Below are positions 1 through 4,449 of a DNA stretch of 6,925 nucleotides, piece by piece. The DNA is from Chloroflexota bacterium (GTDB taxonomy: Bacteria > Chloroflexota > UBA6077 > CF-72), in the NCBI GenBank assembly GCA_019247135.1, contig JAFAPL010000736.1, positions 1 to 6,925 on the forward strand. The letters run 5' to 3'. The notes under the pieces were generated by a model. The model searched no databases, was not told the DNA's origin, and saw only the letters and a program-made list of their open reading frames with translations. Position 1 is the first letter of the stretch; each line of letters starts with the position of its first letter. The translations under genes were made by a program, and so were the position numbers.

Positions 1-49
1 GATCCTGGTCGAGAACCCAGACGTGCGAGATGCTGATCGAGGTGAACAT
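1..49 (-). CDS. VOC/glyoxalase-like protein, N-terminal fragment (partial)
   Basis: An ATG at 49-47 on the minus strand opens a frame that runs off the left edge and reads MFTSISISHVWVLDQD. This resembles the first beta strand of VOC (glyoxalase/bleomycin-resistance) proteins, which often begin with a start of this type ending in VLDQDEAL. It lies 9 nt after the stop of the AraC-type gene, and AraC-VOC pairs are a recurrent bacterial arrangement, so the two probably form an operon. Only 16 residues are visible, so no metal ligand or active-site residue can be checked. The family call depends on this short match plus context. Confidence 0.6.
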   Translation of the reverse strand, partial: MFTSISISHVWVLDQD

Positions 50-58
50 GCAGGCAGT

Positions 59-487
59 CTAGAGACGCGAAGCGCTCCCGACTTCTCCGAAACTGCTCGG
101 CCGCGTCCACGCCATGGTGAAGCACGTCGGGACGGGTCGGAAGGAAATCTGTTCGCGATACTCGCTCGGCGAGAGTCCAACGATCTCACGAAACGTGCGA
201 CTGAATGTGCCAAGGCTGTTGAAGCCGACGTCCAGACAGATGTCGGTGATGCTGCGATCCGTCTCGCGCAACAGGAACATCGAGCGCTCGACACGTCGAC
301 GCTGCAGATATCGATGCGGCGTCTCGCCGAAGGTCGCCCGAAACGTGCGGATGAAGTGCGCCTCGGCCACGCACGCGATCGCCGCCAGAGCGGGGATATC
401 CAGCGGCTGGGCGTAGGCGCGATCCATCGCGTCACGCGCGCGCAACATGCGCCGATTGCAGTCTTCAGATGGCCGTGGCGCCTGCAT
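59..487 (-). CDS. AraC-family transcriptional regulator, DNA-binding domain only
   Basis: This 142-residue protein consists almost entirely of the AraC/XylS double helix-turn-helix domain. HTH1 spans about residues 28-53, ending in FIRTFRATFGETP. HTH2 spans about 79-104, followed by the family signature GFNSLGTFSRTFREIVGLSP and a Tyr at 110. No N-terminal sensor domain is present, and an in-frame TAA 16 nt upstream of the ATG rules out a longer form. The tail (about 111-142, with the motif WTRPSSFGE) resembles a subgroup of short AraC proteins found next to VOC genes. It probably controls the downstream VOC gene at the left edge. The effector is unknown, and without a sensor domain it may act constitutively or by abundance. 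Confidence 0.87.
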   Translation of the reverse strand: MQAPRPSEDCNRRMLRARDAMDRAYAQPLDIPALAAIACVAEAHFIRTFRATFGETPHRYLQRRRVERSMFLLRETDRSITDICLDVGFNSLGTFSRTFREIVGLSPSEYREQISFRPVPTCFTMAWTRPSSFGEVGSASRL

Positions 488-558
488 TCCGTCGCGATTT
501 TAGTCGGCGCGAAACTGAATCCGTCGGTTAGATGCGCGACTTAGCCCGCTGTGGTGGG

Positions 559-2124
559 TTACGTCGGCGGGACGTAGACCTCGGCCTTGGGCGCCCAGCC
601 CGTCCGCCACGCCCAGTAGATGTCACCCTCCGGAAACAGCGGCCCTGCATCGCGATAGTGAAAATCCTTGGCCAAAATCGGGACGATCGATGCTTCGTTG
701 TCGGGATCGACGATGACATACGCGAGTTGCCGCTGCGACAACGCGTGCGCGAGCAGGCCTTCCCAGTCACTGCCCTCCTGCGTACCGGTGCCGCCGAAGG
801 CGCCTTCCAGCTCTCTGACCGCGCCCAGGTCGGGCGCGATCACATCCTCACCGACGTACCCCCGATACGAGCCGGCGAAGACCGGTCCCTGGAGCGAGGC
901 GACAGTCGCGCTCAGACGTTCGCCGTCCCACATGTCTGATCGATATGGCACGACCAGACGCGGGTTGTAGAGCATGATCGCGAACTGCGCGACCGCGGCG
1001 AACATCACGTACGTTCGCCCCACCCTCACCCGTTCCGCTGTGCCCGTGAGATAGCTCACAGCTTCGTGCAACGCCAGGCCGAACAAGAGTGCGAACGCCG
1101 CGTACGCGGGCAACTGGACGTTGCGTCCGCCGCCGATATTGGAATCCGAGATCCATGCGGTCGCAATCAGCCCGACGCACGCGCAGACATAGAACGTGAG
1201 CCGTTCACGGTCGCGCGCTTTCGCGCGCGCGTACAGATAAAACGGACCGACGACCATCGGAATGGCGAATCGCATCAGCAAGTCGGACCACAACCTTGAG
1301 ACGTACTGCGGCTCGAGCTCGTGCCGCCTCGGCAGCTCCCACAAATAGAAGAGCGGCCAGGTGCCCGCCTGCGCGACCAGCACCAGCACCCCGAGCGCGA
1401 CCGTGAGGACCGCGGCCGCGGCGTACGGCACCACCTGCGCGCGCCGGAGCAGGACGAGCGCGATGCCCATCGCAATCACGACCGGCACACCGGACTGCTT
1501 GGTGAGCAACGAGAGTCCCATCAGCAGGCCCGCGCCTGCTGCACCCCGCCATGACGTCGCGATGCGTGCGAAGTACACGCCGCCGAGCATCAAGCACAGC
1601 GCCAATGCATCCATGCGCCCGATATCCATGGCCATGTCGACGAGCGGACCACAAGCCGCAAACAGCCCACCGCTCACCAGGCCCATCGCCAGGCTGCCCG
1701 TTTCTCGTTGGACGAGCAGCATGAGGACGGTGATGGATCCAACCGACGCGAGCACGGACACGAGCCGCATGCCGAGCAGCGCCGAGCGCGCGAGTGCGCT
1801 GAATGCCGCCGACACATAGAAGTAGACCGGCCCGTAGATCAGCGGCACGTAGCCGAGCTCAGGCTTGACGTACAGCGGCTGGCCCTTGAGCACGCGCTGC
1901 ACTTCCTGGAGTGCGCCAGGCTCGACCCCGTCGACGGGGTATGGGTAGACCGCCCTGAGTAGCCCGGTGCCGACGAACGCAGCCACGTACGCACCCGCCA
2001 CACCGACGAGCACCAGCTCCGGCCAGCGCCCACGCAAGCGCACCGCGAGGGCGGTGAGTCCGCCACTCTGCATGGTGATCGCACCCGCGCTGAGGCTGCG
2101 CATTCCGCCCGTCACGGTAACCAC
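559..2124 (-). CDS. GT39/ArnT-like integral membrane glycosyltransferase
   Basis: This 521-residue polytopic membrane protein resembles GT-C fold transferases of the GT39 (PMT/ArnT-like) group, which move a sugar from a polyprenyl-phosphate donor to a lipid or protein at the outer membrane face. A first helix lies at about 33-58. It is followed by an extracytoplasmic loop with PVDGVEPGALQEVQRVLKGQ and an Asp/Glu pair (VDGVE) where this superfamily places its catalytic acid, then YGPVYFYVSA. About ten further hydrophobic segments follow to about residue 385. Typical motifs are GRMDALALCLMLGG and SLLTKQSG. The C-terminal ~130 residues are soluble. The longest frame starts at a GTG with GGGAG just upstream; the ATG at 2103 is an equally plausible start. 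Donor and acceptor cannot be inferred. It is transcribed away from the MmcQ-like gene across a repeat block. Confidence 0.8.
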   Translation of the reverse strand: MVTVTGGMRSLSAGAITMQSGGLTALAVRLRGRWPELVLVGVAGAYVAAFVGTGLLRAVYPYPVDGVEPGALQEVQRVLKGQPLYVKPELGYVPLIYGPVYFYVSAAFSALARSALLGMRLVSVLASVGSITVLMLLVQRETGSLAMGLVSGGLFAACGPLVDMAMDIGRMDALALCLMLGGVYFARIATSWRGAAGAGLLMGLSLLTKQSGVPVVIAMGIALVLLRRAQVVPYAAAAVLTVALGVLVLVAQAGTWPLFYLWELPRRHELEPQYVSRLWSDLLMRFAIPMVVGPFYLYARAKARDRERLTFYVCACVGLIATAWISDSNIGGGRNVQLPAYAAFALLFGLALHEAVSYLTGTAERVRVGRTYVMFAAVAQFAIMLYNPRLVVPYRSDMWDGERLSATVASLQGPVFAGSYRGYVGEDVIAPDLGAVRELEGAFGGTGTQEGSDWEGLLAHALSQRQLAYVIVDPDNEASIVPILAKDFHYRDAGPLFPEGDIYWAWRTGWAPKAEVYVPPT

Positions 2125-2135
2125 TCCCGAGCCAG

Positions 2136-2341
2136 CCCCGCCAGCGTTTGTCGCCCGCTAACTTTGAGTTCTGAAGCGGCCCGCCAGCGTTTGTGGCGCG
2201 GGTATCGCGCACTTCTGAGGCGGCCGCCGTGCGTTTGCCGCACCGTATCTCACAGTTCTGACGCAACCCGCCAGCAGTTCTGAACCGGCATCCACCACGT
2301 CTGAGGCGGCCCGCCAGGGTTTGTGGCACCGTATGCACTGG
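2136..2341. repeat. Degenerate tandem/dispersed repeat block in a divergent intergenic region
   Basis: The gap between the glycosyltransferase and the MmcQ-like gene is filled by imperfect units of about 43 bp. Each begins with TTCTGA-GCGGCCCGCCAG and continues GCGTTTGTGGCACCGTATC. Good copies lie at 2169-2212, 2213-2255 and 2300-2341, with shortened ones at 2256-2277 and 2278-2299 and a partial copy at 2136-2160. The last copy runs directly into the start of the MmcQ-like gene. Both flanking promoters must lie in or beside these repeats. No strong -10/-35 pair was found by eye. Function is unknown. Confidence 0.75.
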
Positions 2342-2962
2342 ATGCCACGCGCACCAAGGCGCTCGCCGACCATCGACGACGTGCGCGCTTTTGCGCTCAC
2401 GCTGCCGCGCACTACGGAGGGCTACGTACGCGGTGAGCTGAAGTTCCGCATCGGCCGCCTCGTCTACGCGACCTGTTCGCGCGACGGAACGCTGATGGGC
2501 ATCGCGTTCCCCCGCGAGTGGCGGCCCGTTGCCGTCGATGCCGAGCCTGAGAAATTCTCGCTGCCGCGCCCGTCCGAGCTGCGCTGGAACTGGATCATGG
2601 TCCGCATGGCGGCGCTACAGGTGCGCGAGATGCATGATCTCGTGCTCGAGGCCTGGCGCATGGTGGTGCCACAGAGGGTGTTCGCCGCCTACAGCGCACG
2701 CGCCGCCGCACCGCACTCCAGCCAAGGTGCTCCTTCTGCTGCGTCCGAGCCCCGGGCTCCTGCTCGGTTTGCTGCTGCGCCTGCCCCGCGGACTTATGCT
2801 GCGTCCGAGCCCCGGGCTTCTGTTACGTCCGCGCCGGGCGCTTCTGCTGGGTCTGCGACGCGCACTGTTGCCGTGCCTGCGCGCGCGGCTTCGTCTCCGT
2901 TCCGGTCCGCCGACACGGCCGCGCGGCAGCGCCCTCCTGCCACACCACAGATCGGCCGCTAA
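2342..2962 (+). CDS. MmcQ/YjbR-family protein with Ala/Pro-rich C-terminal tail
   Basis: From the ATG at 2342 this encodes 206 residues. The first ~115 match the MmcQ/YjbR (PF04237, CyaY-like fold) pattern: TIDDVRAFALTLPRTTEG, then ELKFRIGRLVYATCSRDGTL, FSLPRPSELRWNWIMVRMAAL and a final LVLEAWRMVVPQRVFAAY. The family is often described as DNA-binding, but its biochemical role is poorly established. The remaining ~90 residues are a low-complexity Ala/Pro/Ser/Arg tail with no fold apparent, containing a 20-residue duplication that starts AASEPRA. In-frame TTG (2321) and ATG (2333) codons also exist, but both lie inside the upstream repeat, so 2342 is preferred; no clear Shine-Dalgarno is seen for any. 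The next gene starts 6 nt after the stop, implying co-transcription. Confidence 0.75.
   Translation: MPRAPRRSPTIDDVRAFALTLPRTTEGYVRGELKFRIGRLVYATCSRDGTLMGIAFPREWRPVAVDAEPEKFSLPRPSELRWNWIMVRMAALQVREMHDLVLEAWRMVVPQRVFAAYSARAAAPHSSQGAPSAASEPRAPARFAAAPAPRTYAASEPRASVTSAPGASAGSATRTVAVPARAASSPFRSADTAARQRPPATPQIGR
2737..2818 (+). repeat. 60-bp-spaced direct repeat inside the MmcQ-like tail
   Basis: An identical 22-bp stretch occurs at 2737-2758 and 2797-2818, exactly 60 bp apart. It starts TGCTGCGTCCGAG and ends CCCCGGGCT. In frame it encodes AASEPRA twice, 20 codons apart, so the low-complexity tail grew at least partly by in-frame duplication. Confidence 0.9.
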
Positions 2963-2968
2963 GCGCTG

Positions 2969-3361
2969 ATGCCACTACCGCGCACGCTCGCTCGCTTCAA
3001 CCGCGTCGTCACGAACCGACTGTTCGCGCCACTCGCCGGTCGCATCCCGCCCTGGGTGCTGGTCGAGCACGTCGGCCGCCGCTCAGGTCGGCATTACCAG
3101 GCCGTCCTGATGGCGTTCCCACGCGGCCACGACCTCGTGCTCGCCCTCACCTACGGCGAAAGCGCGGACTGGGTCCGCAATGTCACTATGGCGCAGTGGT
3201 GCCGAGTGAAGTACGCCCACCGGTGGCACGAGTTCTCGTCCGCCGAACTCGTGCGCGGCGACGCGGCGCTAGGCCTGCTTCCGCCCGTCCTGCGCCCGCT
3301 GCTCGCTGCTGCTGGGATGCGGACCGTCCTGCATCTCCGTCCATCGAACCGGATCGGCTAG
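2969..3361 (+). CDS. Nitroreductase-family deazaflavin (F420)-dependent oxidoreductase-like protein
   Basis: This 130-residue protein has the small split-barrel pattern of the Ddn/FDR family (PF04075). An N-terminal amphipathic stretch is followed by PPWVLVEHVGRRSGRHYQAVLMAF, equivalent to the family's vLLt..GRkSG..r..pL motif. A strand LVLALTYGES, then the conserved DWVRN (usually W-x-x-N) and a strand VKYAHRWHEF follow. Related enzymes bind F420H2 and reduce quinones, nitroaromatics or unsaturated ketones, often at the membrane. The typical family length is 130-150 residues, so the gene looks complete. It starts 6 nt after the MmcQ-like gene. Its stop codon overlaps TAGAAT (3359-3364), the likely -10 of the following tRNA copy. 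Cofactor specificity cannot be proved from sequence. Confidence 0.8.
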   Translation: MPLPRTLARFNRVVTNRLFAPLAGRIPPWVLVEHVGRRSGRHYQAVLMAFPRGHDLVLALTYGESADWVRNVTMAQWCRVKYAHRWHEFSSAELVRGDAALGLLPPVLRPLLAAAGMRTVLHLRPSNRIG

Positions 3362-3377
3362 AATCTCGCGTCTGTTC

Positions 3378-3421
3378 GGCGGGGTAGCTCAGCGGTAGAG
3401 CAGCGGACTCATAAGCCGTCG
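3378..3421 (+). pseudogene. tRNA-Met(CAT) copy A, 5' half only (split tRNA gene)
   Basis: Acceptor 5' strand GGCGGGG (3378-3384), D arm GCTC-AGCGGTA-GAGC and anticodon arm with CAT at 3410-3412 are all present. Homology stops after GCCGTCG in the variable region. No T arm (GTTCGA) follows within tRNA distance. A TAGAAT hexamer at 3359-3364 could be its -10. It differs from the intact copy at the 28-42 pair (C-G here, T-A there), a compensated change showing that it was once functional. The matching 3' half lies at 5584-5614. Confidence 0.85.
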
Positions 3422-3422
3422 C
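3415..3422 (+). repeat. Left 8-bp direct repeat bracketing the inserted cassette
   Basis: GCCGTCGC here is repeated exactly at 5581-5588, at the other break of the split tRNA. It could be a target-site duplication, a recombination core or residual microhomology. Confidence 0.6.
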
Positions 3423-3431
3423 TCGTCCGGC

Positions 3432-3463
3432 TTGTGGAACAGGCTGGCCGCTCGGTTTACAAT
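3432..3463 (+). promoter_or_regulatory. Putative promoter of intact tRNA-Met copy B
   Basis: A good -10 hexamer TACAAT lies at 3458-3463, placing initiation near 3470, about 5 nt before the mature tRNA 5' end. The -35 is weak: TTGTGG at 3432-3437 has 20-bp spacing, and TGGAAC at 3435-3440 has 17-bp spacing. Confidence 0.5.
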
Positions 3464-3474
3464 TTGCACATCGT

Positions 3475-3549
3475 GGCGGGGTAGCTCAGCGGTAGAGCAG
3501 TGGACTCATAAGCCATTTGTCGGGAGTTCGATCCTCCCCCCCGCTACCA
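3475..3549 (+). tRNA. tRNA-Met(CAT), intact copy B with encoded CCA
   Basis: A complete 75-nt cloverleaf can be drawn. Acceptor GGCGGGG (3475-3481) pairs with CCCCGCT (3539-3545), with a G1-U72 wobble. The D stem is GCTC/GAGC. The anticodon loop CTCATAA holds CAT at 3507-3509. The T arm is GGGAG-TTCGATC-CTCCC, and A plus an encoded CCA ends at 3549. The anticodon stem has an A31-G39 non-Watson-Crick pair, also present in copy A. CAT could be elongator Met, initiator or lysidine-modified Ile2. The paired acceptor end, with G1-U72 rather than a C1-A72 mismatch, disfavours the initiator. Elongator Met is most likely. As copy A is split, this may be the functional source for the locus. Confidence 0.93.
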
Positions 3550-3960
3550 GTGCGGAGCCGTCATCGTACAGGTATGACCACATACCCAAGCGCCAGCCAA
3601 GCGGCGACGTCTGATGCTTCGCCACCCTTCCTTGCGCAGGCGCGTGCGCATTCGATGACAGTTCGCGCAAACGACTTCGCACTTCTCAACCTCGGCGATG
3701 AGCTTGGCCCATCCCAACCGCGAGTTACGCAACCTTGAGAGGTTGATCTGCTTCTCGCCGCGAACGTGGTCGAAATCCATGACATAAGGCGGATACTTGA
3801 CCCCGCAGTCGGCGCAAGGCACGCGCTTCAGGAAATCAACGTAGTCTTTGCCGAGTTCGCGCCTCCGACGGTTCACTTTCAAGACGCGCTGCATGTGCAG
3901 TTCGCGATTCGCCTTGGTACCAGCGTTGCTGGTATTCGCGGTTGTATTCGCGCCTCGCAT
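3544..3960 (-). CDS. HNH endonuclease with apparent frameshifts (reconstructed span 3979-3561)
   Basis: The central frame carries a full HNH core: CADCG (Cys 49 and 52), MDFDHVRGEK (Asp 62, Asp 64, His 65), and VVCANCHR (Cys 98 and 101, Asn 100, His 102). HNH proteins cut DNA using a metal-bound beta-beta-alpha fold; the paired cysteines bind structural zinc. The native N-terminus appears to lie one frame away: an ATG at 3979, preceded by GGAAGGGGAC, reads MPRKNPDARREYNREYQQR, typical of this family. The frames join if one G is removed from CAAGGCGAA (3912-3913). The native C-terminus also seems shifted. A second frame switch near 3621-3632 leads to ASDVAAWLALGYVVIPVR and a TGA at 3563-3561. 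Unshifted, the frame ends at a TAG formed by the tRNA CCA end. Two one-base skips restore 139 codons. It is either a recent pseudogene, affected by sequencing error, or recoded. Confidence 0.78.
   Translation of the reverse strand: MRGANTTANTSNAGTKANRELHMQRVLKVNRRRRELGKDYVDFLKRVPCADCGVKYPPYVMDFDHVRGEKQINLSRLRNSRLGWAKLIAEVEKCEVVCANCHRMRTRLRKEGWRSIRRRRLAGAWVCGHTCTMTAPHW
3571..3586 (+). terminator. Conserved hairpin downstream of tRNA copy B
   Basis: GGTATG-ACCA-CATACC forms a perfect 6-bp stem 21 nt past the tRNA CCA. It has no U-run, so calling it a terminator is tentative. The equivalent hairpin after copy A keeps pairing through a compensatory change. It also overlaps the 3' end of the convergent HNH gene. 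Confidence 0.45.
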
Positions 3961-4051
3961 CAGGGTTTTTTCTCGGCATCTCGTAAGTCCCCTTCCAAAA
4001 TGGGGATTTTTCTTTCCTCAAAGCGAGCCGCAGGCAGTGGAACGAGTGGAG

Positions 4052-4143
4052 GTCAACCCCGAGCGCAGCGAGTCAGGAGTGGCCGAGTCACAGATTCAGC
4101 GAAGCGCCCGGAATCTGTGACTGCAAGGCCACTCAGGGTTGAC
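4052..4143. repeat. Long interrupted inverted repeat (92 nt)
   Basis: Three nested complementary blocks face each other: GTCAACCC (4052-4059) with GGGTTGAC (4136-4143), GAGTGGCC (4077-4084) with GGCCACTC (4127-4134), and AGTCACAGATTC (4086-4097) with GAATCTGTGACT (4111-4122). This gives 28 perfect pairs around a 13-nt apical loop, with small inner bulges and one 17-nt left-side bulge. Both transcript orientations could fold. No T-run follows, so it does not look like a simple terminator. Confidence 0.85.
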
Positions 4144-4223
4144 CGCAGCGAGCGGAGCGTAAGCTGATCTGGGGAAAGAAAAAGTCGACTCACCGATTTT
4201 CGCCCGCAGGGCGCAAGGGAGGT

Positions 4224-4243
4224 TCGGAACCGTGAGGTTCCGA
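4224..4243. repeat. 8-bp hairpin with GTGA tetraloop
   Basis: TCGGAACC-GTGA-GGTTCCGA is a perfect stem closed by a GNRA-class loop on the plus strand. The left arm is itself part of the palindrome GGTTCGGAACC (4221-4231). Confidence 0.8.
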
Positions 4244-4340
4244 GGCGTTGAGCACGGTGAGCAAATGGCACGACCACAGCCTACCGTCCATGCACCGCGG
4301 GGGGTCTACGGGATGCAGGGATGGGTGTGGCCGCGCGAAC

Positions 4341-4356
4341 TCAAACGGAGGTTTGA
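4341..4356. repeat. 6-bp hairpin downstream of the TIR-like gene
   Basis: TCAAAC-GGAG-GTTTGA is a perfect stem-loop about 95 nt beyond the stop of the TIR-like gene (minus direction). A terminator role is possible, but there is no U-tract. Confidence 0.55.
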
Positions 4357-4449
4357 CACCTCGGTCGTGGCGCAGCATCCAGGCATTGTTCGAGCCGCTT
4401 TCTGATGTATCGACGTTATCCCGCGGCAGTGAGCTTGAGCGCACCCAAC

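Larger units (their letters stand above)
3980..4449. other. Non-coding, palindrome-rich spacer between HNH and TIR-like genes
   Basis: No convincing gene is seen in these 470 nt on either strand; open frames here are short, Arg/Ser/Pro-rich and cross the palindromes. The stretch holds mini-hairpins with GCA loops (GCC-GCA-GGC at 4027-4035, GCCC-GCA-GGGC at 4202-4212), a long interrupted hairpin (4052-4143), two CGCAGCGAG words flanking or inside it (4064-4072 and 4144-4152), a GNRA-loop hairpin (4224-4243) and a further hairpin (4341-4356). The HNH ribosome-binding site (GGAAGGGGAC) lies near 3990 on the minus strand. The region may hold a structured RNA or a REP-like mosaic. Confidence 0.65.

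Noticed and set aside
1861..2338. Minus-strand 159-residue protein starting near the repeats
   Set aside because: It overlaps the glycosyltransferase N-terminus in another frame and consists largely of translated repeat units.
2529..2969. Leu/Arg-rich protein overlapping the MmcQ-like gene
   Set aside because: Its Leu/Arg/Pro pattern is the out-of-frame reading of the Ala/Pro-rich tail and its 60-bp duplication.
4052..4143. Retron msr-msd RNA
   Set aside because: The inverted repeat invites the idea, but no reverse transcriptase or conserved msr features are present.
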